From Streptomyces violaceus (GTDB taxonomy: Bacteria; Actinomycetota; Actinomycetes; Streptomycetales; Streptomycetaceae), in the NCBI GenBank assembly GCA_000715635.1, contig KL569109.1:87529-97483 (forward strand): a stretch of DNA of 9,955 nt, given 5' to 3'. Under the pieces are notes generated by a model, which saw nothing but the letters and a program-made list of their open reading frames with translations, ran no database searches and had not been told where the DNA came from. Within the stretch, counting starts at the first letter, position 1; the number at the start of each line of letters is the position of its first letter. Shown in pieces: positions 1 to 6,356 of the stretch. The translations under genes and the position numbers were made by a program.

Positions 1-1352
1 GTACCGGAGGGCCGCCCGCGCAGCGGCCCGTGCGCAGGCCCGCCGCGCCCCGGGCGTCGCGCGAGAGCGGTGTCCTGGCCCTGTACCTGCGGGCGCGCAG
101 GGGCTGGGACCGGCCGCTGACCGCCTACTACCTGATCTTCGGCGGCAGCCTGCTGATCACGGTGCTGGGGCTGGTGATGGTCTACTCGGCCTCCCAGATC
201 ACCGCGCTGCAGATGTCGCTGCCGGGCTCGTACTTCTTCCGCAAGCAGCTGCTCGCGGCGGTGATCGGCGGCGGTCTGCTGTTCGCCGCCTCACGGATGC
301 CGGTGAAGCTGCACCGGGCGCTGGCCTACCCCATCCTCGCGGGCGCCGTCTTCCTGATGACCCTGGTGCAGATCCCGGGGATAGGAGTGTCGGTCAACGG
401 CAACCAGAACTGGATCGCGGTCGGCGGCTCCTTCCAGATCCAGCCCAGCGAGTTCGGCAAGCTCGCCCTCGTGCTGTGGGGTGCCGACCTGCTCGCCCGC
501 AAGCAGGACAAGAAGCTGCTGACCCAGTGGAAGCACATGCTTGTCCCGCTGGTGCCGGCTGCCTTCATGCTGCTCGGGCTGATCATGATCGGCGGCGACA
601 TGGGCACGGCGATCATCCTCACGGCCATCCTGTTCGGCCTGCTCTGGCTGGCCGGCGCGCCCACGCGGCTGTTCGCCGGTGTGCTGTCGATCGCCGCCGT
701 GCTCGGCCTGATCCTCATCAAGACCAGCCCCAACCGCATGGCCCGCCTGCAGTGCCTCGGCGCCACCGAACCCCAGTCGGGTCCCGTCGACTGCTGGCAG
801 GCCGTACACGGAATCTATGCCCTGGCCTCGGGCGGAATCTTCGGTTCCGGGCTGGGTGCGAGTGTGGAGAAATGGGGCCAACTCCCCGAAGCCCACACCG
901 ACTTCATCTTCGCCGTCACCGGTGAGGAACTGGGCCTGGCGGGGACGCTGTCGGTACTCGCCCTCTTCGCGGCTCTAGGCTATGCGGGTATCCGCGTGGC
1001 CGGACGCACGGAGGACCCGTTCGTGAGGTATGCCGCGGGAGGCGTGACCACCTGGATCACGGCCCAGGCCGTGATCAACATCGGTGCGGTGCTCGGTCTG
1101 CTGCCGATCGCCGGCGTCCCCCTCCCGTTGTTCTCCTACGGAGGATCCGCCCTGCTGCCGACCATGTTCGCCATCGGGTTGCTGATCGCCTTCGCGCGCG
1201 ACGAGCCCGCTGCGCGGGCGGCGCTTGCGATGCGGCAACCCCGCTTTGGTAGAAAGCGGGGGGCTGGGGGCACCGGTTCCATTCGGAGTCCCCGGAGATG
1301 GAACACGATGCGACGGCGCGCCTCGGCGGCGCGCTCGTCCGGAGAGCGGTGA
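1..1352 (+). CDS. ftsW: Cell division protein FtsW, lipid II polymerase (5' end cut by window edge)
   Basis: SEDS-family peptidoglycan glycosyltransferase that polymerises lipid II at the septum with its partner class B PBP. Residue numbers count from the GTG at 30. About ten hydrophobic segments are visible, the first near residues 34-54. The putative catalytic Asp is D291, in the loop PEAHTDFIF. The FtsW/RodA/SpoVE signature runs N350 to A374 (NIGAVLGLLPIAGVPLPLFS followed by YGGSA). A basic cytoplasmic tail of about 50 residues, rich in Arg, follows the last membrane segment. The frame is open from base 3 with no stop before the GTG at 30. The codons there read TGGPPAQRP, which matches the Pro/Arg-rich N-terminus expected of the Streptomyces protein, and the GTG has no well-spaced ribosome binding site. 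The true start is therefore probably upstream of the window. The gene stops 6 bases before murG, so the two are very likely cotranscribed. The family call is secure; only the start is open. Confidence 0.96.
   Translation, partial: TGGPPAQRPVRRPAAPRASRESGVLALYLRARRGWDRPLTAYYLIFGGSLLITVLGLVMVYSASQITALQMSLPGSYFFRKQLLAAVIGGGLLFAASRMPVKLHRALAYPILAGAVFLMTLVQIPGIGVSVNGNQNWIAVGGSFQIQPSEFGKLALVLWGADLLARKQDKKLLTQWKHMLVPLVPAAFMLLGLIMIGGDMGTAIILTAILFGLLWLAGAPTRLFAGVLSIAAVLGLILIKTSPNRMARLQCLGATEPQSGPVDCWQAVHGIYALASGGIFGSGLGASVEKWGQLPEAHTDFIFAVTGEELGLAGTLSVLALFAALGYAGIRVAGRTEDPFVRYAAGGVTTWITAQAVINIGAVLGLLPIAGVPLPLFSYGGSALLPTMFAIGLLIAFARDEPAARAALAMRQPRFGRKRGAGGTGSIRSPRRWNTMRRRASAARSSGER
1205..1304 (+). repeat. 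Three successive inverted repeats in the 3' end of ftsW
   Basis: Three hairpin-capable inverted repeats lie in series in the codons for the FtsW cytoplasmic tail. The first has 6-bp arms (GCCCGC/GCGGGC, 1205-1210 and 1214-1219). The second has perfect 9-bp arms (CCCCGCTTT/AAAGCGGGG, 1239-1247 and 1253-1261) around a 5-base loop. The third has 7-bp arms (GTTCCAT/ATGGAAC, 1276-1282 and 1298-1304). No T-run follows, so a simple terminator is unlikely. A regulatory role is inference. Confidence 0.5.
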
Positions 1353-1358
1353 ATTTCG

Positions 1359-2456
1359 GTGCATGTCGTACTCGCCGGCGGAGGAACCGCGGGCCACATC
1401 GAGCCCGCGCTCGCCCTCGCGGACGCCCTGCGCAGGCAGGATCCGAGCGTGGGCATCACGGCCCTGGGAACGGAGCGCGGCCTCGAGACACGTCTCGTAC
1501 CCGAGCGTGGGTACGAACTCGCGCTGATCCCCGCTGTGCCGCTGCCGCGCAAGCCCACCCCCGAGCTGATCACCGTCCCGGGCCGGCTGCGCGGCACGAT
1601 CAAGGCGACCGAGCAGATCCTGGAGCGCACCAAGGCGGACGCCGTGGTCGGCTTCGGCGGCTACGTCGCCCTGCCCGGCTACCTCGCGGCCAAGCGCCTG
1701 GGCGTGCCGATCATCATCCACGAGGCCAACGCCCGCCCGGGCCTGGCCAACAAGATCGGCTCGAGGTACGCCAGCCAGGTCGCCGTCTCCACCCCGGACA
1801 GCAAGCTGCGTAACTCCCGTTACATCGGCATCCCGCTGCGCCGCTCCATCGCCACCCTGGACCGGGCCGCCGTACGCCCCGAGGCCCGGGCCGCCTTCGG
1901 TCTCGACCCGAACCTGCCCACGCTGCTGGTCACCGGCGGCTCCCAGGGCGCCCGCCGCCTGAACGAGGTCGTCCAGCAGGTCGCGCCCTGGCTCCAGCAG
2001 GCCGGAATCCAGATCCTGCACGCGGTCGGTCCGAAGAACGAACTGCCGCAGGTCCACCAGATGCCGGGAATGCCCCCCTACATCCCGGTAAGTTACCTGG
2101 ACCGGATGGACCTCGCGTACGCCGCGGCGGACATGATGCTCTGCCGCGCGGGCGCGATGACCGTCGCCGAACTCTCCGCCGTCGGGCTCCCGGCCGCCTA
2201 CGTCCCGCTGCCCATCGGCAACGGCGAACAGCGGCTCAACGCCCAGCCGGTGGTCAAGGCCGGCGGCGGTCTGCTGGTCGACGACGCGGAGCTGACCCCC
2301 GAGTGGGTCCAGCAGAACGTCCTGCCCGTGCTCGCCGACCCGCACCGGCTGTACCAGATGTCCCGCAGTGCCGCCGAGTTCGGCCGCCGGGACGCCGACG
2401 ACCTGCTCGTCGGCATGGTGTACGAGGCGATCGCCGCCAGTCGTGCACACCGCTAG
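1359..2456 (+). CDS. murG: UDP-N-acetylglucosamine--undecaprenyl-PP-MurNAc-pentapeptide GlcNAc transferase MurG
   Basis: GT28-family glycosyltransferase that adds GlcNAc to lipid I to make lipid II on the inner face of the membrane. It has 365 residues, the usual family length. The N-terminal glycine-rich loop GGGTAGH is at residues 7-13. The GFGGYVALPG and HEANARPG motifs at about 98-128 belong to the acceptor-side domain. The C-terminal donor-binding domain carries GGSQGAR at 193-199 and RAGAMTVAEL at 263-272, where E271 corresponds to the ribose-contacting Glu of the family. EQRLNAQPVVKAGG follows at 290-303. The GTG start is set by the motif position and by GGAG at 1341-1344, which is somewhat far upstream. 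The start lies 6 bases after the ftsW stop, so translation is probably coupled. The next gene is ftsQ, not murC. Confidence 0.97.
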   Translation: MHVVLAGGGTAGHIEPALALADALRRQDPSVGITALGTERGLETRLVPERGYELALIPAVPLPRKPTPELITVPGRLRGTIKATEQILERTKADAVVGFGGYVALPGYLAAKRLGVPIIIHEANARPGLANKIGSRYASQVAVSTPDSKLRNSRYIGIPLRRSIATLDRAAVRPEARAAFGLDPNLPTLLVTGGSQGARRLNEVVQQVAPWLQQAGIQILHAVGPKNELPQVHQMPGMPPYIPVSYLDRMDLAYAAADMMLCRAGAMTVAELSAVGLPAAYVPLPIGNGEQRLNAQPVVKAGGGLLVDDAELTPEWVQQNVLPVLADPHRLYQMSRSAAEFGRRDADDLLVGMVYEAIAASRAHR

Positions 2457-2482
2457 GACTGTATGACGGAAGGCAGGGGAGC

Positions 2483-3277
2483 GTGGCCGGATCGACCACC
2501 GCCGAGCGCGGTGAACGCCAGCAGAAGTCGTCCGGCCCGCCGCCCCGCCCGCGGTCGAGGCGGGCCCGGCTTCGTGTGATTGTCATCCTGGGTCTCGCCC
2601 TGGTCTTCCTCGGCTTCCCGACGGTATGGCTGTTCTACGGCTCCGACTGGCTGCGTGCCGAGCGCGTCTCCGTGTCGGGCACGAGGGTCCTGACACCGGC
2701 TCAGGTCCGGGCCGCCGCCGACGTTCCCCTCGGGAAGCCGCTGATTTCCGTCGACACCGAAGCGATCGAGACGCGACTGCGCCGGAAATTGCCCCGAATT
2801 GACTCGGTTGACGTGGTCCGTTCCTGGCCCACTGGAATCGGGCTGAAAGTGGTCGAGCGGACTCCGGTTCTGATTGTCCAGAAGGGCGGAAAGTTCGTCG
2901 AAGTGGACGATGAAGGTGTCCGTTTCGCCACGGTATCCGAGGCGCCGAAAGGCGTGCCCGCACTGGAATTGACGCTGTCCCGGTCCAGCTCCGCCGCCGC
3001 GAGCCTGCGCCGCTTCGGCGAGTCCCGGCTGGTGCGCGAGGCGGTCGTCGTCGCCCGTGCCGTTCCGGCCGCCGTCGCCCGCGGCACACAGACCGTCAAG
3101 GTCCGTTCCTACGACGACATCTCGCTGGAGTTGAGGGACGGCCGCACGGTCGTCTGGGGCAGCAGCGAGAAGGGCGCGGTCAAGGCCCGTACGCTCACCG
3201 CCCTGATGAAAGCCTCGCCCGGCGCGCGTTACTTCGACGTGAGTGTTCCCACCGCGCCCGCGTCATCAGTGAGTTGA
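2483..3277 (+). CDS. ftsQ: Cell division protein FtsQ (POTRA domain, divisome)
   Basis: Bitopic divisome protein (FtsQ/DivIB) that links cytoplasmic ring components to the septal synthases through an extracytoplasmic POTRA domain. It has 264 residues: a basic Pro/Arg-rich cytoplasmic tail (1-31), one membrane segment (about 32-51), a POTRA domain (about 59-127, beginning with RAERVSVSGTRVLTPAQVRAA), then the FtsQ domain. The frame is open much further upstream, into murG. The GTG at 2483 is preferred because it has GGGGA 2-6 bases upstream, falls after the murG stop, and begins AGSTTAERG, which resembles the Streptomyces N-terminus. The murG-ftsQ gap is 26 bases. The codons at 2786-2977 end in A or T unusually often for this genome (see findings). 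FtsQ is dispensable for growth in Streptomyces but needed for efficient sporulation septation, by family knowledge. Confidence 0.95.
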   Translation: MAGSTTAERGERQQKSSGPPPRPRSRRARLRVIVILGLALVFLGFPTVWLFYGSDWLRAERVSVSGTRVLTPAQVRAAADVPLGKPLISVDTEAIETRLRRKLPRIDSVDVVRSWPTGIGLKVVERTPVLIVQKGGKFVEVDDEGVRFATVSEAPKGVPALELTLSRSSSAAASLRRFGESRLVREAVVVARAVPAAVARGTQTVKVRSYDDISLELRDGRTVVWGSSEKGAVKARTLTALMKASPGARYFDVSVPTAPASSVS

Positions 3278-3305
3278 CGCACATCCGCGCAGGCCAGCAC
3301 CCTGG

Positions 3306-3336
3306 TTGGGCAGTGCTACGGCTGATCACATAGGGT
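3306..3336 (+). promoter_or_regulatory. Candidate upstream ftsZ promoter
   Basis: TTGGGC at 3306-3311 and TAGGGT at 3331-3336 are separated by 19 bases, a weak fit to a housekeeping-type promoter. The A-rich stretch GAAAAGAAAAAC just downstream is unusual for this genome. A start near 3343 would place the short open frame at 3361 on the transcript. Streptomyces ftsZ is known to use several promoters upstream and within ftsQ. Which of them this matches cannot be told from sequence. Confidence 0.35.
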
Positions 3337-3360
3337 GAAAAGAAAAACGGGAGGTTCGGC

Positions 3361-3435
3361 GTGTTCGTTGAACGTGCGCCACTTGTCGACTTAGTGTCCT
3401 GTTCAGAAGACTCCAAGGAACAGACACACTGGTAA
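3361..3435 (+). CDS. Possible 24-codon leader ORF with a TTA codon upstream of ftsZ
   Basis: GGGAGG at 3349-3354 lies 6 bases before a GTG at 3361. The frame runs 24 codons to TAA at 3433-3435. The peptide would begin VFVERAPLVDLVS and end SKEQTHW, and it matches no family I know. Codon 11 (3391-3393) is TTA, the rare Leu codon read only by the bldA tRNA in Streptomyces; I saw no in-frame TTA in the nine annotated genes. The stop overlaps the first arm of the inverted repeat at 3434-3458. The TTA also lies in a possible -10 element, which is a competing explanation. Whether it is translated is unknown, and its codon use is not typical of a coding gene. Confidence 0.25.
   Translation: MFVERAPLVDLVSCSEDSKEQTHW
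3368..3397 (+). promoter_or_regulatory. Candidate main ftsZ promoter
   Basis: TTGAAC at 3368-3373 and TAGTGT at 3392-3397 are separated by 18 bases, the best promoter-like pair in the ftsQ-ftsZ gap. A start near 3404 would give a leader of about 160 bases. By established knowledge one Streptomyces ftsZ promoter is strongly induced in sporulating aerial hyphae, and this pair is a candidate for it. The assignment is inference. Confidence 0.45.
3423..3427 (+). promoter_or_regulatory. GACAC motif, possible WhiA contact site
   Basis: GACAC is the core recognised by the sporulation regulator WhiA, which with WhiB activates ftsZ in Streptomyces. It occurs here and again at 3534-3538, just upstream of the ftsZ ribosome binding site. 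A 5-base motif occurs often by chance, so the call rests mainly on location. Confidence 0.25.
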
Positions 3436-3458
3436 CCCTAAACTTCAGGGTTAGGGTT
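3434..3458 (+). repeat. Inverted repeat in the ftsZ leader
   Basis: AACCCTAA (3434-3441) and TTAGGGTT (3451-3458) are perfect 8-bp arms around a 9-base loop. The right side is itself a tandem AGGGTT-AGGGTT (3447-3458), so the left arm can pair with either copy, giving two mutually exclusive hairpins (8 bp with a 9-base loop, or 6 bp with a 7-base loop). The low GC content stands out here. It could be an operator or an RNA switch; no T-run follows. Confidence 0.6.
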
Positions 3459-3544
3459 CGGGTCGGCGATACGGACCGTCCCATTCGGCATCAGTCGTCG
3501 GGTCGCGGGGCGCAGCGCGTCACGGTGATTCGGCGACACGTAAC

Positions 3545-3564
3545 TCGAGGCGAGAGGCCTTCGA
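3545..3564 (+). promoter_or_regulatory. Hairpin over the ftsZ ribosome binding site
   Basis: TCGAGGC (3545-3551) can pair with GCC-T-TCGA (3557-3564) through one bulged T at 3560, leaving GAGAG in the loop. The two Shine-Dalgarno-like stretches, GAGG (3547-3550) and GAGAGG (3552-3557), are in this element, and the ftsZ GTG is 2 bases downstream of it. Control of initiation is inference. Confidence 0.35.
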
Positions 3565-3565
3565 C

Positions 3566-4759
3566 GTGGCAGCACCGCAGAACTACCTCGCAGTCATCAA
3601 AGTCATCGGTGTCGGCGGCGGTGGTGTCAATGCCATCAACCGGATGATCGAGGTCGGTCTCAAGGGCGTCGAGTTCATCGCCATCAACACCGACGCGCAA
3701 GCTCTGTTGATGAGCGACGCCGACGTCAAGCTGGACGTCGGCCGTGAACTCACCCGCGGACTCGGCGCCGGAGCCAACCCGGCCGTGGGCCGCAAGGCCG
3801 CCGAGGACCACCGCGAGGAGATCGAGGAGGTCCTCAAGGGGGCCGACATGGTCTTCGTGACAGCCGGTGAAGGCGGCGGCACCGGCACCGGCGGCGCGCC
3901 CGTCGTTGCCAACATCGCCCGCTCGCTCGGCGCTCTCACCATCGGTGTGGTCACGCGTCCGTTCACCTTCGAGGGGCGGCGCCGCGCGAACCAGGCCGAG
4001 GACGGCATCGCCGAACTCCGCGAAGAGGTCGACACCCTCATCGTCATCCCGAACGACCGGCTGCTGTCCATCTCGGACCGCCAGGTCTCGGTGCTGGACG
4101 CCTTCAAGTCGGCCGACCAGGTCCTGCTCTCCGGTGTCCAGGGCATCACCGACCTCATCACCACCCCGGGCCTCATCAACCTCGACTTCGCCGACGTCAA
4201 GTCGGTCATGTCCGAGGCGGGCTCGGCGCTGATGGGCATCGGCTCGGCGCGCGGCGACGACCGTGCGGTGGCCGCCGCCGAGATGGCGATCTCCTCGCCG
4301 CTGCTGGAGGCGTCCATCGACGGCGCCCGCGGTGTGCTGCTCTCCATCTCCGGCGGTTCCGACCTCGGCCTGTTCGAGATCAACGAGGCCGCCCAGCTGG
4401 TGAGCGAGGCCGCTCATCCCGAGGCCAACATCATCTTCGGTGCGGTGATCGACGACGCCCTCGGCGACGAGGTCCGGGTCACCGTGATCGCGGCCGGCTT
4501 CGACGGCGGTCAGCCGCCGTCCAAGCGGGACAACGTCCTCGGCTCGTCCTCGGCCAAGCGCGAGGAGCCGACCCCGGCACGGCAGACCGAGAGCCGCCCG
4601 TCCTTCGGCTCGCTCGGCAGCGTGACCCCGAAGGAGGACCCGGAGCCCGCTCCGGAGCCGGTCAACGACATCCCGGTCGCCCCGCCGGTCCCGCCTGCGC
4701 CGCGGACCTACTCGGACAGCGCGGCCGAGGAACTGGACGTACCGGACTTCCTTAAGTGA
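3566..4759 (+). CDS. ftsZ: Cell division GTPase FtsZ
   Basis: Tubulin homologue that polymerises with GTP into the division ring; in Streptomyces it builds vegetative cross-walls and ladders of sporulation septa. It has 397 residues, close to the usual 400. The nucleotide-binding start [14 protein letters not shown] is at 14-27, and the tubulin signature GGGTGTG at 103-109. The catalytic T7 loop NLDFADV at 205-211 includes D207 and D210. The globular core ends near 316. A Pro/Glu-rich linker (about 318-385) leads to the C-terminal peptide DVPDFLK, the docking site for SepF and other partners. The GTG start is set by the conserved [14 protein letters not shown] beginning and by GAGAGG 8 bases upstream. 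The 288-base upstream gap implies its own promoters. pgeF starts 10 bases after the stop. Confidence 0.99.
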   Translation: MAAPQNYLAVIKVIGVGGGGVNAINRMIEVGLKGVEFIAINTDAQALLMSDADVKLDVGRELTRGLGAGANPAVGRKAAEDHREEIEEVLKGADMVFVTAGEGGGTGTGGAPVVANIARSLGALTIGVVTRPFTFEGRRRANQAEDGIAELREEVDTLIVIPNDRLLSISDRQVSVLDAFKSADQVLLSGVQGITDLITTPGLINLDFADVKSVMSEAGSALMGIGSARGDDRAVAAAEMAISSPLLEASIDGARGVLLSISGGSDLGLFEINEAAQLVSEAAHPEANIIFGAVIDDALGDEVRVTVIAAGFDGGQPPSKRDNVLGSSSAKREEPTPARQTESRPSFGSLGSVTPKEDPEPAPEPVNDIPVAPPVPPAPRTYSDSAAEELDVPDFLK

Positions 4760-4769
4760 TCCTCCTGAC

Positions 4770-5501
4770 GTGATAGGACAGCGCGAGAGCGTGGGCGGCG
4801 CCCACTTCGGCTTCACCGACCGGTGGGGCGGAGTGAGCGCCGCTCCGTATGAGGAGCTCAATCTCGGCGGAGCGGTCGGCGACGACCCCGACGCCGTACG
4901 CACCAACCGGGAACTGGCCGCCAAGTCCCTGGGCGTCGAGCCGGACCGGGTGGTCTGGATGAACCAGGTGCACGGGGCCGACGTGGCGGTGGTGGACCGG
5001 CCGTGGGGATCTTCGTCCGAGATCCCGTCGGTCGACGCGATCGTCACGGTGAAGCGAGGGCTCGCCCTTGCCGTGCTCACCGCGGACTGCGTGCCGGTCC
5101 TGCTCGCCGACCCGGTCGCCGGGATCGCCGCAGCGGCTCACGCGGGCCGGCCCGGCATGATCGCCGGGGTCGTCCCGGCCGCGCTACGCGCGATGACGGA
5201 ACTGGGCGCCGAGCCCTCCCGGATCGTCGCCCGCACCGGGCCCACCGTCTGCGGCCGGTGTTACGAAGTGCCCGAGGCGATGCGCGCCGAGGTGTCCGCC
5301 GTCGAGCCGGCGGCGTACGCCGAAACCAGTTGGGGCACTCCGGCGGTCGACGTGAGTGCCGGAGTGCACGCCCAGCTCGAACGGCTCGGGGTGCGCGACC
5401 GGGCGCAGTCTCCGGTGTGCACGCTGGAGTCGGACGATCACTTCTCGTACCGCGGCGACCGCACCACCGGTCGGCTCGCGGGCTATGTGTGGCTGGACTG
5501 A
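4770..5501 (+). CDS. pgeF: Peptidoglycan editing factor PgeF (YlmD/YfiH, multicopper polyphenol oxidase family)
   Basis: Cytoplasmic metal-dependent enzyme of the YfiH/YlmD family, once called laccase-like. Relatives act on purine nucleosides, and the E. coli protein keeps incorrect stem peptides out of peptidoglycan. It has 243 residues, the typical length. The metal-ligand set is visible as H68 (NQVHGADV), C107 (TADCVPV) and H124 (AAHAGRPG). The end, CTLESDDHFSYRGDRTTGRLAGYVWL, is typical of the family. The usual HAGWRG motif reads HAGRPG here. The GTG at 4770 lies 10 bases after the ftsZ stop and has no Shine-Dalgarno; the gap instead contains TCCTCC. Translation is probably coupled to ftsZ. 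An in-frame GTG at 4791 with TAGGA upstream is an alternative start that loses 7 residues. The specific substrate in actinobacteria is not established from sequence. Confidence 0.93.
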   Translation: MIGQRESVGGAHFGFTDRWGGVSAAPYEELNLGGAVGDDPDAVRTNRELAAKSLGVEPDRVVWMNQVHGADVAVVDRPWGSSSEIPSVDAIVTVKRGLALAVLTADCVPVLLADPVAGIAAAAHAGRPGMIAGVVPAALRAMTELGAEPSRIVARTGPTVCGRCYEVPEAMRAEVSAVEPAAYAETSWGTPAVDVSAGVHAQLERLGVRDRAQSPVCTLESDDHFSYRGDRTTGRLAGYVWLD

Positions 5502-5507
5502 TGGGGC

Positions 5508-6227
5508 ATGACGGACCGTAAGGACGAACTCGCCGCGAATCTGGCGAATGTTGAGCGGCGCATCGCCGACGCATGCGCGGCCGCTGGACGCGGACGCGAG
5601 GAGGTGACCCTGATCGTGGTCACCAAGACCTATCCCGCGAGCGATGTGCGCGTGTTGTCGGAACTCGGGGTGCGGCATGTCGCCGAGAACCGCGACCAGG
5701 ACGCGGCCCCCAAGGCCGCCGCCTGCGCGGATCTGCCCCTTACGTGGCATTTTGTCGGTCAACTCCAGACCAACAAGGTGCGATCGGTGGTCGGTTACGC
5801 GGACTTCGTGCACGCCGTCGATCGTTCCAAGCTCGTCACAGCTCTGTCGAAGGAAGCGGTCCGGGCCGGGCGCGAACTGGGGTGTCTCCTCCAGGTCGCG
5901 CTCGACGCCGGGGAGAGCACGAGGGGCGAGCGGGGCGGCGTGGCCCCCGGTGGGATCGAGGAGTTGGCCGGCCTCGTGGCCGAGGCGCCGGGGTTGCGGC
6001 TCGGCGGACTGATGACCGTCGCACCGCTCACCGGCGAGTACGCGGGACGCGAACAGGCGGCGTTCGAGCGGTTGATGGTTTTGTCGACCGACCTGCGCCG
6101 GAGTCATCCGACTGCCACCATGGTCTCGGCAGGGATGAGTGCGGACCTCGAACAGGCTGTGGCGGCCGGAGCGACACATGTGCGCGTCGGCAGCGCGGTA
6201 CTCGGAGTCCGCCCCAGGCTCGGGTAA
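5508..6227 (+). CDS. ylmE: YggS/YlmE family pyridoxal phosphate-binding protein
   Basis: Fold-type III alanine-racemase-like TIM barrel protein of the YggS/PROSC family. It binds PLP and keeps PLP and amino acid pools in balance; no dedicated catalytic reaction is established. It has 239 residues. The PLP-binding lysine is K40 in LIVVTKTYP. HFVGQLQTNK at 81-90, GLMTVAP at 167-173, and the phosphate-binding C-terminal segment SAGMSADLEQAVAAGATHVR (207-226) followed by VGSAVLG are all present. The ATG at 5508 is 6 bases after the pgeF stop. An upstream ATG at 5501 overlaps the pgeF stop as TGATG but reads only 6 codons. No good ribosome binding site is visible, which suggests coupling with pgeF. 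Its place between ftsZ and sepF is conserved in Gram-positive bacteria. Confidence 0.95.
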   Translation: MTDRKDELAANLANVERRIADACAAAGRGREEVTLIVVTKTYPASDVRVLSELGVRHVAENRDQDAAPKAAACADLPLTWHFVGQLQTNKVRSVVGYADFVHAVDRSKLVTALSKEAVRAGRELGCLLQVALDAGESTRGERGGVAPGGIEELAGLVAEAPGLRLGGLMTVAPLTGEYAGREQAAFERLMVLSTDLRRSHPTATMVSAGMSADLEQAVAAGATHVRVGSAVLGVRPRLG

Positions 6228-6356
6228 CGTCGCCAGGAAGTCGGACCACAGCAGAAAATATGGTCATTGCCGCCGATAGGCGGACTCAAGGACCTCGTGG
6301 ATCGCAGGCACTTGGCAGTCGTCAGCAGATCCACCACAGAGCGGAGGACTCAGAGC

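Noticed and set aside
975..2450. Long minus-strand open frame of 491 codons opposite ftsW and murG
   Set aside because: Antisense shadow of high-GC codons; the composition is unlike a protein family, and the plus-strand genes have clear motifs.
2303..2482. Upstream extension of ftsQ into murG
   Set aside because: The added codons are a shifted reading of murG; the GTG at 2483 has GGGGA and the expected N-terminus.
3274..3303. TTGACG overlapping the ftsQ stop as a -35 element
   Set aside because: No acceptable -10 hexamer at 16-19 bases.
3447..3458. Telomere-like TTAGGG repeat
   Set aside because: Only two AGGGTT units, within an inverted repeat; Streptomyces telomeres are long palindromes at chromosome ends and look nothing like this.
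3491..5080. Minus-strand open frame of 529 codons opposite ftsZ and pgeF
   Set aside because: Spans two unmistakable plus-strand genes; a typical GC-driven antisense frame with no domain I recognise.
6267..6356. Upstream in-frame ATG for sepF at 6267
   Set aside because: No ribosome binding site, and it adds 30 residues unlike SepF; the ATG at 6357 has GGAGG and the conserved membrane helix.
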